Shown: positions 44,903 to 54,867, counted from the first letter of the stretch. The stretch is 64,000 nucleotides of DNA from DASZBX01 sp035943635 (GCA_035943635.1 DASZBX010000032.1:1-64000), one strand, 5' to 3'. Notes: generated by a model not told the origin, from the letters alone. Program-made: numbers and translations.

Positions 44903-46399
44903 TCAGCGCTCGAACGTCGCCGCGGGCGCAGGGATCTGCGAGACCGGGCGCCTACCCAGCCGCGGCAGGTACAGCACCGCGGCCCCCGCCAGGCCGACCG
45001 CCGCGAAGACCCACCAGACGTGATGGAACGCGTCCAGCGCCCGGCCCGCGGACGGCGTGCCCAGCACGGCCACGAACAGGCTGATCCCGATCACCGCGCC
45101 GAGCTGCCGGAAGCTGGCGTTGATCGCCGAGCCGAGGGCGTACCGCGCGGGCGGCAGGGTGGCGACCGCGGCGCCGGACTGCACCGGCAGGGTCAGGCCG
45201 ATGCCGAGGCCGATCAGCAGCGTGCACGGCAGCCAGTGCGTGGCCCACTGCGCGGAACCGGTGGTCAGCACGGCGAACCCGACCGACCCCAGTGCCCAGC
45301 TGATCCCGCCTGCGAGCAGCACCGGACGGTGGCCGACCGTGGCGGCGATCCGGCTCGTCGACCGCGCGATCGCGGTGACCACCAATGGTCCGGGGACGCT
45401 GGCCAGGGCCGCGGTCAGCACGGAGTAGTGCCACACGGTCTGCAGGAAGATCACGTTGCTCAGCAGCATGCCGTAGAAGGCGGAGGCGAACAGGAGGGTT
45501 GCGGCGTTGGTGAGCCGGAACTGCCGGTCCTGGAACAGCGCCAGGTCCATCACCGGCCGGGCCGCGGTGCTCGAGCGCCACAGGAACACCGGGAACAGCG
45601 CCGCGGACCCGGCGAACGCGGCGATCACCCTCGGGTCGGACCAGCCCCAGCTCGGCCCCTCGATCACCGCCAGGCTCAGCAGCGCCGGGACGGCCGCGAT
45701 CAGCAGCGCGCCGAACGGGTCCGGGATGCCCTGCGCCTTCGGTTCCCGGGACTCGCGCAGCAGCCGGCTGCCGAAGCCGATGATCAGCGCGGCGATCGGC
45801 ACGTTGACCAGGAAGATCCAGCGCCACGAGGCGTACTCGGTCAGCAGCGCGCCGAGCGTGGGCCCGACCGCCGCGGCCGCCGCGCCCATCGCGCCCCAGG
45901 TCCCGACGGCCACGTGCCGCCGGTTTGCCGGAAACTCGGGCAGCACCAGGGCGAGCGAGGTCGGCACGACGAAGGCGGAGAACACCGCCTGCAGTCCGCG
46001 CCCGGCGATCAGCACCCCGGTGTCCGGGGCCAGCCCGCACAGCGCGCTCATCCCGGCGAACCCGGCCAGCCCGATCATGAAGATCCGCTTGCGGCCGTAG
46101 CGGTCGGCGATCCGCCCGGCCGGGATGAGCATCGCGGCGAAGACCAGGCTGTAGACGTTCAGCACCCAGGCCAGGTGCCCGGCGGTGGTGTGGAAGCTGT
46201 GGCTGATCGTCTCGAACGCGATGTTCACGATGGTCGTGTCCAGGAAGACCATGAACGCCCCGAGGCTGCCGAGCGCGAGCACCTGGCGGGCGCGGCGGGT
46301 GGCCGCCCGGGCCTGCTCGCGCTCGGCAGGCGTGGCCGCCGGCGTCGGCTGCGTCGGTTCGGGCGCGGGCTGCGCCCGGGCGGATTCCTGCACGGTCAT
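44903..46399 (-). CDS. MFS transporter, DHA2 (EmrB/QacA) type
   Basis: The 498-residue protein has about fourteen membrane segments, the DHA2 pattern. It has FLDTTIVNIAFETI in TM1 (motif D1), GRIADRYGRKRIFMIG (motif A) between TM2 and TM3, and GRGLQAVFSAFVVPTSLALV in TM4. It should export drugs by proton antiport. It is divergent from an HxlR regulator, with a dyad between them, so expression is probably ligand-inducible. Confidence 0.9.
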   Translation of the reverse strand: MTVQESARAQPAPEPTQPTPAATPAEREQARAATRRARQVLALGSLGAFMVFLDTTIVNIAFETISHSFHTTAGHLAWVLNVYSLVFAAMLIPAGRIADRYGRKRIFMIGLAGFAGMSALCGLAPDTGVLIAGRGLQAVFSAFVVPTSLALVLPEFPANRRHVAVGTWGAMGAAAAAVGPTLGALLTEYASWRWIFLVNVPIAALIIGFGSRLLRESREPKAQGIPDPFGALLIAAVPALLSLAVIEGPSWGWSDPRVIAAFAGSAALFPVFLWRSSTAARPVMDLALFQDRQFRLTNAATLLFASAFYGMLLSNVIFLQTVWHYSVLTAALASVPGPLVVTAIARSTSRIAATVGHRPVLLAGGISWALGSVGFAVLTTGSAQWATHWLPCTLLIGLGIGLTLPVQSGAAVATLPPARYALGSAINASFRQLGAVIGISLFVAVLGTPSAGRALDAFHHVWWVFAAVGLAGAAVLYLPRLGRRPVSQIPAPAATFER

Positions 46400-46448
46400 C
46401 GGGACCCCAGTGTGTTGTGATTTCCTACTGACTTCTCGACCGTAGCGG

Positions 46449-46473
46449 AGTAGGTTGGAAACCGCAACCGACT
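46449..46473. promoter_or_regulatory. dyad in the MFS/HxlR divergent promoter
   Basis: AGTAGGTTG (46449-46457) and CAACCGACT (46465-46473) form an inverted repeat with one mismatch, 12 bp before the HxlR start codon. This is the expected location for an HxlR operator. Confidence 0.5.
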
Positions 46474-46484
46474 AAGCTGGAGAC

Positions 46485-46967
46485 ATGGACGACACCGAGA
46501 ACCCGATGCTGGTGATGGCCGACCTGCCCGCCGGCCCCCGCCCCTGCTCGATCGCCGCCGCGCTCGACCTGCTCGGCGAACGCTGGTCCCTGCTGGTGAT
46601 CCGCGAACTGGACTACGGCGTGCACCGCTTCGCCAAGATCGCCGGATTCACCGGCGCCGCACGCGACATCCTGGCCGACCGGCTGCGCAAGCTCGAAGCC
46701 GCCGGGATCGTCGAGCGCCGCCAGTACAGCGAGCACCCGCCCCGCTATGAGTACCACCTGACCGAAGCCGGCCGGGAACTGCTGCCGGTGCTGCTCTCAC
46801 TCAAGCAGTGGGGCGACAAGTGGGCCACCGACCAACCGGCCGTCACCTTCCGCCACGACTGCGGCCACCCGCTGGAACTGGACTACGTCTGCCACGACTG
46901 CGGGCGGCCGGTGGTCCGCGGCAGCCTGACCCCGAAGCGCTACGTTTCGGAGCATTCGGCCCCCTGA
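46485..46967 (+). CDS. HxlR family regulator with cysteine-rich tail
   Basis: The 160-residue protein has the HxlR winged helix (CSIAAALDLLGERWSLLVIR, RFAKIAGFTGAARDILADRL, RYEYHLTEAGRELLPVL) at residues 20-115. The tail has HDCGHPLELDYVCHDCGRPV, with four cysteines that could bind zinc. HxlR proteins respond to electrophiles or redox signals. It probably controls the divergent MFS pump. The DUF429 remnant follows 2 nt after its stop. Confidence 0.87.
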   Translation: MDDTENPMLVMADLPAGPRPCSIAAALDLLGERWSLLVIRELDYGVHRFAKIAGFTGAARDILADRLRKLEAAGIVERRQYSEHPPRYEYHLTEAGRELLPVLLSLKQWGDKWATDQPAVTFRHDCGHPLELDYVCHDCGRPVVRGSLTPKRYVSEHSAP

Positions 46968-46969
46968 TC

Positions 46970-47344
<375 letters not shown>

Positions 47345-47615
47345 CCACGGCGCCGGTCGCGGCCCCGGCCGAACAGCCCCGACCATGCACGGAATTTACC
47401 TAATAACACTGTCTCAGCACACCGCGATGCCGCACTGTCGCAGCCCTCCCACCTGCCCGTTCAACTGCTCAACACTCTGCGACCCCTGCTATTCGGCCGG
47501 GGGATCACCACTGCACACTCGATCTTCGACGCACGGTCATTGCCCTGCTGCCGGCGATGAATAACATCGACCTCGAAGTCGGCGGACCCCGCCGCCGGCG
47601 ATGAGGAGAATCCCC

Positions 47616-48713
47616 ATGTCCGTCTTCCCCACCGGGCGCCCGCGCCCCCGCCGACGTCGCACGGCCCTGATCCTCGCCACGGTCGCCGCCGCCACGGCGG
47701 CCCTGCTCACCCCGTCCCTGGCCCAGGCCGCGGCCGATCCGTCCACCCTCTCGCTGGCCGAGACCACCGCGGTCGGCGTGCACAACACCTACGGCCAGGC
47801 CGGCTTCCCCTACCTGGCCGACGCCCTGGACGCCGGGTCCTCGCTGATCGAGCTGGACACCTGGACCGACTTCTTCACCGACGAGTGGAAGGTCAGCCAC
47901 AGCAGCCCGTTCGGCAACAGCAACAACTGCGTGGACGCCAGCACCCCGGCCCAGCTGTACACCGGCAGCGCCAACAAGGACCTCGGCAGCTGCCTGGACG
48001 ACATCCGGGTCTGGTTCCAGGCCCACCCGAACCACGCCCCGATCATGATCAAGATCGAGATGAAGATGGGCTTCAGCACCACCACCGGCCTGGGCCCGGC
48101 CCAGCTGGACGCGCTGATCAAGGCCCACCTGGGCTCGATGGTCTACCGCCCGGCGGACCTGCTGGCCAAGCCCGGCGGCGGCACGTACGCCACCCTGGAC
48201 GCCGCAGCCCAGGCGAACAACTGGCCCACCCGCGCCGCGCTGGCCGGGAAGGTCATCATCGAGGCCATCCCCGGAACGGTCGAGGAGGCCGACCCCGGCA
48301 ACTCGAAGATGACCGACACCGTGTACGCGGACTACCTCAAGGGCCTGGCGGCCTCGGGCCAGATCGGCAACGCCGAGATCTTCCCGTCCGTCCTCAACGC
48401 CCAGGCCGGCGACCCGCGCACCCGCTACCCGGACGTCACGATCCGCCCCTGGTTCGTGGTCTTCGACGGTGACGCCAGCGCGTTCGTCGACGGCGGCATC
48501 GACACCTCGTGGTACGACACCAACCACTATCTGCTGGTGATGACTGACGCTGAGAACGTCACCCCGACCCTCTCGGACACCGCCCCCACCCAGGCCGACG
48601 CGCAGGCCCGAGTCCTCGAACTCGCGGCCGACCACGCCTCGTTCGTGTCCTGCGACTGGACCGGCCTGCCGGCGGTCCTGAGCATCATCACCGACCGCGG
48701 CACCGACGGCTGA
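47616..48713 (+). CDS. secreted calcium-dependent phosphoinositide phospholipase C family protein
   Basis: The 365-residue protein has a long Arg-rich signal peptide (RPRPRRRRTALILATVAAAT, cleavage after about residue 38) and a PI-PLC-like TIM barrel with VGVHNTYGQAGFPYLADALD (catalytic His), SLIELDTWTDFF and IMIKIEMKMG. It would hydrolyse phosphatidylinositol or related phosphodiesters outside the cell. I prefer ATG 47616 since GAGGAG lies 8 nt upstream; ATG 47601 overlaps that site. An intrinsic terminator follows. Confidence 0.85.
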   Translation: MSVFPTGRPRPRRRRTALILATVAAATAALLTPSLAQAAADPSTLSLAETTAVGVHNTYGQAGFPYLADALDAGSSLIELDTWTDFFTDEWKVSHSSPFGNSNNCVDASTPAQLYTGSANKDLGSCLDDIRVWFQAHPNHAPIMIKIEMKMGFSTTTGLGPAQLDALIKAHLGSMVYRPADLLAKPGGGTYATLDAAAQANNWPTRAALAGKVIIEAIPGTVEEADPGNSKMTDTVYADYLKGLAASGQIGNAEIFPSVLNAQAGDPRTRYPDVTIRPWFVVFDGDASAFVDGGIDTSWYDTNHYLLVMTDAENVTPTLSDTAPTQADAQARVLELAADHASFVSCDWTGLPAVLSIITDRGTDG

Positions 48714-48737
48714 GATTCGCCGCCGGTGTGAAAACCG

Positions 48738-48793
48738 CCGGGGCGAGGCTGCTCCTCTCTGCAGAGGACCAGCCGCGCCCCGGCGCTTTTTTC
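48738..48793 (+). terminator. intrinsic terminator after the PI-PLC gene
   Basis: GCCGGGGCG (48738-48746) pairs with CGCCCCGGC (48777-48785), extended by GGCTG/CAGCC inside and a small inner stem, and is followed by six T at 48788-48793. It is the only textbook T-tract terminator in the window. Confidence 0.85.
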
Positions 48794-48830
48794 TCTGTAT
48801 CTCAGCTACATCCACCTGCCGGGCTACGCC

Positions 48831-51269
48831 TCACGCCCGGGCCGCGGCCGCCCGCCGTCCGGCCACCAGCGCCGGCTGAATCAGGCTCGCCTGCAACCGC
48901 CGGGCCGCGTCCAGATGGTCCCCGGTCCAGATCATCCGCACCGCGGCCGCCGACGCCCGGCCGTCCTCGGCGCGCAGGTCGTGCTGCACCGCGTACAGCA
49001 ACCGGTCGTCCGCCTCCAGGTCCCGGTCCAGCGGCGCGGGGACGGGCCGCAGTCCGTCCAGACTCTCGGCCAGTTCGTCGTACCAGCCGGTGATCGACTC
49101 GCTGTTGCGGATCAGCTCCGCCCGCGCCGCGGTCCGGTCGCCCGGCGCCCGGTCGCCGTCGCGCTCCCACAGGTCGAGCACCGCGTCCGCGGCCAAGCGC
49201 AGCCCGGCCACGCCGGTCACCAGCCGGGTGACCTCGGCCAACGGCAGGGTCTTGGCGCCGCGCTCGGCCAGGAAGCCGCGGAACGTGTCGTCCATCCGCC
49301 GCGAGGCCGCCGCCGCGCGCACCGCCTCCCGGGTCGGCGCCACCGGGTCCGGCCCACCGCCGCCGTCACAGCGCCGCACCCCGAACTCGACCGCGGCGGC
49401 CAGGTACCGCGCGCTGTCCGCGTACGCCTCGGACAGGGCCTTGCTCAACGCCGCCGCCGCACCGCGCGGCCACAGCAACAGCCCGACCACCAGGCTGATC
49501 GCGCAGCCGAGCGCGATGTCCTCGACCCGGACCAGCCCGACCCGCCACCCGGAAGGCTGAATGATGTTGAACAGGATCACCAGCACGAGTGTGAACCCGG
49601 CCTGCCCGGCGGCGAACGAGATCGCCGCCGGCGCGATCCCGGCCAGCAGGATCGCGGGTGGTAGGAGGAACCACAGCAGGGTCGTGTTCGTCCCGATCGG
49701 GATCAGCAGCAGGGCCCCGATGGCGAACCCGACGGCCGTACCCACGACTGCCCGCAGCGCGTTCTGCCCGGTGTTGAGCGCGTTCGACCGCAGCACCGAA
49801 AGCGTGCCGAGCACCACCCAGAACGAGTGCTGCACCCCGGTCAGGTTGGCGACCAAGACCGCGGCACCCAGCCCGATCCCGCCGCGCACGCTGTTGTGCA
49901 ACCACACCGAGTGCCGCTCCACGTGCGCGGCCGCCCGCTCCTGCGCCGCGGACAACGTGCCCGGCAGCCCGGCCCCCTCGTTCCTGGGCCGACGTCCGAG
50001 CAACCGCTCGAACCAGGTGCGCCGCTCCGCACCCGCGGCCAGGTCGATATTGCGGCCGATCGCATTGACCACGAAGCACAACTCCTGGGCGCGGAACCCC
50101 GGATCGAGCGAGTCGATGAACTCCTCGACCCGCTCCTCGACCATCGTCGCGCCGTCCTCGTCGGGGCGGGCCGGCCGGATCGGGAACGCGTTGGTCGCCC
50201 CGCCTTCCAAGGCGACCAGCGCGGATTGGAGCCGGGTGAGGGCTGTGTGCAGCGGTTCCGGGTCTGAGAGCGGGGATTTGAGCAGGTCGGCGCCGCATTC
50301 CAGGGCGGTCGCGGCGGAGGAGCGTACCGCGCAGGCGACCCGGTCGACCGTCGCGCCCGCGATCGGCCGCGACTCGACCAGGACCGCGTTGAGCCAGTTC
50401 AGCTCGTCGACCAGCCGGACCGTGGCGCGCGCGGACATGCTCAATCCGGTCGGGCGGTAAGGCGTTGCGAGGAAGAGTTTGTGCAGGTCCGCCACTGCCG
50501 AGTCGGCCTTTGCCACCGCCGCGTCGTAGGCGGCTCTTGCGCTGCTCGCCGCTGCGGTATCGCTGTTGCTGCCGGTATCGGCGCTGAGGCTGCCGCCGCT
50601 GTCGCCGATCCCGCTTACGCTGCTCCCGTCACCTTCCCCATCCCGCCCCGACAGCACGAACGTCGCCTCCGCCCGCAGCCGCTCCGCCAACGCCAGGCAC
50701 GTCTCCCACGCCCGGGCCCGCAGCCGGTCCTCCGCCGGAGCAGGCCACAGCAACGTGGCCGCCGCCATCGCCACCACCCCGGCCATCACCCACCCTTCGA
50801 CCCGGTCGGCAATCGCGGAGGGGGAGCCCGGCAGCGACACCGGCAGGATGAACGACAACAACAGCGAGGTCGTCGCCCCGGCCGTCACCGAACTGACCAC
50901 CCCGACGAACAACACCGCGAACCCGACCACGCACATCGCCACGGCCGCCGACCAGGCCTCACGCGAAGCCAACGTGCCCAGCGACACCAGCACCGAGCCC
51001 ACGACCGTCAACGAGCCCAACGCCCGCGCCCGATCCCAGCGCGTCCCGCTGAAGTCGACCAGCAACAACATCGCGAACGCCCCGAACGCGGCGAACGTCG
51101 CCAACTGCCCGTTGTCCAGGACCTTCGCCCCGAACGCGAACATGGCCGGCATGACGATCGCCGCCCGCCCGGCCCGACGCAGGGCAAGCAGCCCGCGATC
51201 GTGGGTGCCGAGCCACTGCACCGGGTGCGTCACCGCCTGCCGGGCCTGATCACTGTGGAAAGTAGCCAT
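48831..51269 (-). CDS. FUSC family membrane protein
   Basis: The 812-residue protein has two blocks of six short membrane segments (about residues 30-170 and 450-590) separated by a cytoplasmic domain, the FUSC/YccS-like layout; the second block has ANLTGVQHSFWVVLGTLSVL and NTGQNALRAVVGTAVGFAIG. A Ser/Asp/Gly-rich linker lies near residue 215. These proteins resemble aromatic acid exporters. I chose ATG 51269; a GTG at 51281 is also in frame. It stands alone; 51270-51486 is its upstream region, no other gene seen. Confidence 0.85.
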   Translation of the reverse strand: MATFHSDQARQAVTHPVQWLGTHDRGLLALRRAGRAAIVMPAMFAFGAKVLDNGQLATFAAFGAFAMLLLVDFSGTRWDRARALGSLTVVGSVLVSLGTLASREAWSAAVAMCVVGFAVLFVGVVSSVTAGATTSLLLSFILPVSLPGSPSAIADRVEGWVMAGVVAMAAATLLWPAPAEDRLRARAWETCLALAERLRAEATFVLSGRDGEGDGSSVSGIGDSGGSLSADTGSNSDTAAASSARAAYDAAVAKADSAVADLHKLFLATPYRPTGLSMSARATVRLVDELNWLNAVLVESRPIAGATVDRVACAVRSSAATALECGADLLKSPLSDPEPLHTALTRLQSALVALEGGATNAFPIRPARPDEDGATMVEERVEEFIDSLDPGFRAQELCFVVNAIGRNIDLAAGAERRTWFERLLGRRPRNEGAGLPGTLSAAQERAAAHVERHSVWLHNSVRGGIGLGAAVLVANLTGVQHSFWVVLGTLSVLRSNALNTGQNALRAVVGTAVGFAIGALLLIPIGTNTTLLWFLLPPAILLAGIAPAAISFAAGQAGFTLVLVILFNIIQPSGWRVGLVRVEDIALGCAISLVVGLLLWPRGAAAALSKALSEAYADSARYLAAAVEFGVRRCDGGGGPDPVAPTREAVRAAAASRRMDDTFRGFLAERGAKTLPLAEVTRLVTGVAGLRLAADAVLDLWERDGDRAPGDRTAARAELIRNSESITGWYDELAESLDGLRPVPAPLDRDLEADDRLLYAVQHDLRAEDGRASAAAVRMIWTGDHLDAARRLQASLIQPALVAGRRAAAARA

Positions 51270-51486
51270 GAGGTGCAGCACGCCCCAATCGGTTCGGCGT
51301 TACGGCAGGTATGGGCGGTAGCCTACCCGGTTCGGCCTTGCGACCGGGAGATCTGGGACGGGCGGGGTTCCGGCTGGTTCTCTCCCGCGGGTGCCAGTCA
51401 TATCCCCAGATCAGAGCCGTCTTGCCAGCTTGCCGCAGCCCAACACGCGCTTCCCCATGGCCACATCCTTATTCTTTGCTATATCC

Positions 51487-52326
51487 TCATGGCTGCATCC
51501 GCTGAGTCCCGATCGCGGCGAGCAGTCGCAGCCTGCTATCAGACTCGCTATCCGGTTCCGCGGTGTACATCACCAGCCGCAGGTCATTGCGCTGCGTGCT
51601 GAGCACTTCGCAGTCCAATACGAGCTGCCCGACGTCTGGATGGTCGATCACTTTGCTATCCGGCTGATGCTCCGCGACCTCGCGGCTCTCCCAGCACTGC
51701 CGGAAGGGCTCGCTGGCTTCCCGCAGCCGTGTCACGAGCGTACGTAACCGCTGGTCATCGGGGTAGCGGCCCGTGCTCCAACGCAGATCGGCGACCAACG
51801 ACGCCTCGAACTGTGCGTACCCGCGCACCGGCGAGATCCGGGCGGGCGACCCGGTGAAAAGTCGCCAGACAAGGTTCCGATCCTCCGAAGGCAACTCCGA
51901 AGGGTCGCCCAGCAACGCGGCCCATAGGCGGTTCCACACCACAATCGTCCACATGGCGTCGAACACGGCGATCGGCCGATCATCCAGCCGGTCGATCATC
52001 CGCCGCAGCCCCGCCGGAACCATACTGCTGATCCGCCCACTCACCGGAGCATGCCCGGCCAGCCGGAAGAGGTGATCCTGCTCGACGTCGCTCAAGTGCA
52101 ACGCCCGAGCCAGCGCACCACACACCGGCGCCGACGGAGCCGAGGCCCGCCCCTGCTCCAGCCGCACGACGTAGTCCGCCGACACGCCCGCGAGCACCGC
52201 CAACTCCTCCCGCCGCAGCCCGTTCGTCCGCCGCGGCACGTTCGCGGGCAGTCCTGCGGCCTGTGGGGGAAGCCGCTCGCGCCAGGTCCGCAGGATCAGG
52301 GCCAACTCGCTCGTCACCGCCGTCAT
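51487..52326 (-). CDS. XRE family regulator with MmyB-type C-terminal domain
   Basis: The 279-residue protein has an XRE domain (RRTNGLRREELAVLAGVSAD, YVVRLEQGRA, residues 32-62) and the MmyB-like ligand domain (FDAMWTIVVWNRLWAALLGD near 122, HPDVGQLVLDCEVLS near 232). It is divergent from an SDR gene 101 bp away, the usual arrangement in which this regulator controls a neighbouring reductase. Confidence 0.88.
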   Translation of the reverse strand: MTAVTSELALILRTWRERLPPQAAGLPANVPRRTNGLRREELAVLAGVSADYVVRLEQGRASAPSAPVCGALARALHLSDVEQDHLFRLAGHAPVSGRISSMVPAGLRRMIDRLDDRPIAVFDAMWTIVVWNRLWAALLGDPSELPSEDRNLVWRLFTGSPARISPVRGYAQFEASLVADLRWSTGRYPDDQRLRTLVTRLREASEPFRQCWESREVAEHQPDSKVIDHPDVGQLVLDCEVLSTQRNDLRLVMYTAEPDSESDSRLRLLAAIGTQRMQP

Positions 52327-52427
52327 CGGTCTATCGTCTCAGGTCAGGAGTGGGGCTTCCTGGTATCGGCGGTCCCAGGAAGGTGCGTCTCTGGCTCGGG
52401 GTAGGTTGCGTCGGCAGGATGTGCGGC

Positions 52428-53123
52428 ATGACCATCACGTTGATCACCGGGGCCAATAAGGGCTTGGGCTATGAAACTGCGCGGCAGCTTGTGGCTGCTG
52501 GACATACTGTGTACGCCGCTGCTCGCACGGAGGCGAATGCCCTGCGCGCGGCCGAGGAATTGGGTGCGCTTCCGCTGGTGCTGGATGTCACGGACGATGT
52601 GAGCGTGAAGGCCGCTGCGGATTACATCGGTGAGGCGCATGGATTGTTGGATGTGCTGATCAACAATGCTGGAATCACCGCTCCGCCCAAGCCGATGGAT
52701 GCCTTTACCGGAGCTGATACTGCTGCGGTGCTCGATACCAACCTTGTTGGCATGGTCCGCGTTATCCATGCCTTCTTGCCGTTGCTGCGCCGTAGTGAGA
52801 ATCCGGTGGTGGTGAATGTGGGGAGCGGGTTGGGGTCGCTGGCTCGGGTTCAGGACCCGGCCTTGGTGGAATCGCGGGTGATGAACCTGCCGTACAGCGT
52901 TTCTAAGGCGGCTGTGTCCATGCTTACGGTTCAATATGCCAAGGCTTTTCCTGAGCTGCGGATCAACGTGGTCGACCCTGGGCCCACTGCTACCGATCTC
53001 AATGGGCATCGGGGTATGCAGACTGTTGAGCAGGGGGTTGTGGCTATTGTTCAGGCTGCGAGCGTTGGGTTGGACGGGCCTACTGGTACGTTTTTTGATA
53101 GTGCTGGGACTGTTCCTTGGTAG
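52428..53123 (+). CDS. short-chain dehydrogenase/reductase
   Basis: The 231-residue protein has ITGANKGLGYETARQL at the start (cofactor glycines), LINNAGI near residue 82, VNVGSGLGS, and the Y-x-x-x-K pair in YSVSKAAVSML, ending with GPTGTFFDSAGTVPW. It should reduce a carbonyl with NADPH. The divergent XRE gene probably regulates it. Codons become T-ending toward the 3' end, as in the lactonase gene before repeat A; repeat B begins 33 bp after the stop. Confidence 0.88.
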   Translation: MTITLITGANKGLGYETARQLVAAGHTVYAAARTEANALRAAEELGALPLVLDVTDDVSVKAAADYIGEAHGLLDVLINNAGITAPPKPMDAFTGADTAAVLDTNLVGMVRVIHAFLPLLRRSENPVVVNVGSGLGSLARVQDPALVESRVMNLPYSVSKAAVSMLTVQYAKAFPELRINVVDPGPTATDLNGHRGMQTVEQGVVAIVQAASVGLDGPTGTFFDSAGTVPW

Positions 53124-53156
53124 GTCTTGGCTGACGTGGAAGGCGATTGGTGTACT

Positions 53157-53600
53157 TCGCCTTGTTTGTCTTTCGTTTACTGCTGTGCCTCCGGCGGGCC
53201 CGGAACCCCCAAGGATCCAATGGTTCGTGGTCCGGGTTCGGCTGGCGTTGTGGGTTACGTGGGTGGTGTCGGTCTCGGATCCTCGGTGGCCCTGTCGAAT
53301 CTCAGAATGACGTATCGACCAGGCCCTATCAACTCCCGGGCTGGTCTTCTTGAGCGGTCTGCTCGCGACGCGTGATACTTGGGTGCGGGAGTTGACAGGT
53401 CCTGCCCGATACGTCGTTCTAAGCTTCGCCAGGGCCACCGAGGATCCGAAACCGACGGGAGAGTTGTGCGCGGCGAGCCGCGCAATCCCTCTAACTACCG
53501 CAATAGTCGTGCGAACCATACTGCTGCTACGGCGAGCAGCTGTCGCGCTGGACAAGTGCCCGCGCGAGTCTGCTGTTTCGGCGGTTTGGTACATGCGGCT
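53157..53600 (+). repeat. foldback repeat copy B
   Basis: B begins with TCGCCTTGTTTG like copy A. Its giant hairpin has arms at 53268-53338 and 53386-53456 (71 bp, no gaps, 62 of 71 matched) and a 47-nt loop. The small hairpin GCGCGG-CGAG-CCGCGC is at 53468-53483, followed by the ACTACCGCA block, GAACCATACTG and the GGACAAGTGC tail. The middle of both arms differs from copies A and C, but the two arms of B still match each other. It follows the SDR gene in the same direction. Confidence 0.88.
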
Positions 53601-53637
53601 GGTGGCGCGCGGACTGAGGGCGATGTAGTATCCCGGG

Positions 53638-53679
53638 CTACTGCTACTGCTACTGCTACTGCTACTGCTACTGCTACTG
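53638..53679 (+). repeat. CTACTG hexanucleotide microsatellite, seven units
   Basis: Seven perfect CTACTG units lie between the inverted repeat copies B and C. The perfection suggests recent expansion and possible length variation between strains. Confidence 0.9.
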
Positions 53680-53718
53680 CGGTGTTGGATTGCCCGCGGT
53701 GCTTCAGCCAGCTCTCGG

Positions 53719-54150
53719 CTGCCGCATGTGCCAGGTTGCCAAATCAGCGCACTCGCGCGGGTACTTGTTCGGCGCAACGGCTACTCGCCGTGTCAGTTGT
53801 ATGGTTTGCCTGGTTGCTGCGGTAGTTGAAGGGGTCTGCGCGACTCTCGCGCAAGGCTGGGGCTGTGTCGGATCGGGATCCTCGGTGGCCCAGGCGGTTC
53901 GTAGAATGCCGCGCCGGGCAGGTCCTGTCAACTCCCGTACTCGAGCTCAGCCGAGGCGAGCGGACGGCTCGAAGCAACAGGCCCGGGAGTTGATTGGGCC
54001 TGTTCGGTGTGGCAGGCTCCGGGCCGACTGGGGCGCCGAGGAGCCCGATCCGACACACCCAAAAAGGTAACCCACCACCCAAATGAACTGATCCGTGGGG
54101 ATCCTTGGGGGTTCCTGGCCCGCCGGAGGCACAGTAGTAAACGCACGCTG
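53719..54150 (-). repeat. foldback repeat copy C
   Basis: C is inverted relative to A and B. Its giant hairpin has arms at 53861-53937 and 53984-54060 (77 bp, no gaps, 60 of 77 matched) with a 46-nt loop. The small hairpin is GCGCGA-CTC-TCGCGC at 53838-53852. The shared entry block lies at 54111-54133. In reverse complement, C is closest to A. Between the MarR gene (ending 54326) and C there is only a short unassigned frame. Confidence 0.88.
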
Positions 54151-54152
54151 AC

Positions 54153-54368
54153 ATGGCGGCTTGCGCACAACACTCTCCAGCGGCGGCACTGCGCGAGCGC
54201 CTATCCGAGGTCTCATCCTGGGCGGACTCGCACATCACAGACCTCTATGACCTTGAGCGCGAGGGCACAATAGCGGCGGCCAATACTCTGAGCCTCATAC
54301 ACTTCGACCTGCTCGACGCTGACTACTACTCAGCATGCCCATCTGCAGCAACCCGCGCGGCGAGTTGA
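54153..54368 (+). other. short unassigned reading frame beside repeat C
   Basis: The frame encodes 71 residues with ALRERLSEVSSWADSHITDL and AAANTLSLIHFDLLDADYYS. This looks protein-like but has weak codon bias and overlaps the end of the MarR gene on the other strand. It may be a remnant; I do not recognise it. Confidence 0.2.
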
Positions 54369-54835
54369 GTGGCCAACTCTCCAGTCGCACTGTCCAGGGA
54401 CTCGGTCAACTGTGCGAGCAGCGAGCGCAATTCCGTAGCCTGCGCCAGATTCAGCCCACTAGACGCCGCCGAATGCAGCGGCACATCACACGCACGCTCC
54501 TGAAGTTCCGTCCCGGCCTCCGTCAGGCACACCATCACGGACCGCTCATCAGCGGCCGTGCGCTGCCGCTCCAACCACCCAGCCGACTCCAATCGCTTGA
54601 GCAACGGCGACAAAGTCCCAGAGTCCAGCCGCAGCTTCCGGCCGAGTTCCTTCACGGTCAGATCACCGTGCTCCCACAGCACAAGCATCACCAAATACTG
54701 CGGGTAGGTGAGCCCGGCCTCGCTCAGGGTGACCCGATACAAGCCGTCGAAAGCGCGTGAGGCGGCGTGCAGGGCGAAGCACAGCTGCGCGTCCAATCGC
54801 ATGTTGGGGTTGACGGTGCGTTCTGCCTGGGCCAT
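54326..54835 (-). CDS. ohrR: OhrR, MarR-type organic peroxide sensor
   Basis: The 169-residue protein has the MarR winged helix (TVKELGRKLRLDSGTLSPLL, RLESAGWLERQRTAADERSV) and a reactive cysteine at position 19 in RLDAQLCFALHAASRAF, as in OhrR. Oxidation of that cysteine by organic hydroperoxides releases DNA. It is divergent from ohr with a 27-bp near-palindrome between, so it should repress both. The last codons are T-rich and repeat C follows in the same direction. Confidence 0.9.
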   Translation of the reverse strand: MAQAERTVNPNMRLDAQLCFALHAASRAFDGLYRVTLSEAGLTYPQYLVMLVLWEHGDLTVKELGRKLRLDSGTLSPLLKRLESAGWLERQRTAADERSVMVCLTEAGTELQERACDVPLHSAASSGLNLAQATELRSLLAQLTESLDSATGELATQLAARVAADGHAE

Positions 54836-54867
54836 GCCCTCAGTCTACCTCAATGGCGCACACTTTG

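Noticed and set aside
53638..53679. CTACTG array as a CRISPR-like array
   Set aside because: Units are 6 bp with no spacers and no cas genes nearby.
53157..54150. Repeats B and C as the terminal inverted repeats of a composite transposon
   Set aside because: Only 119 bp lies between them and it encodes no transposase; copies A and D show that the element occurs singly or in part.
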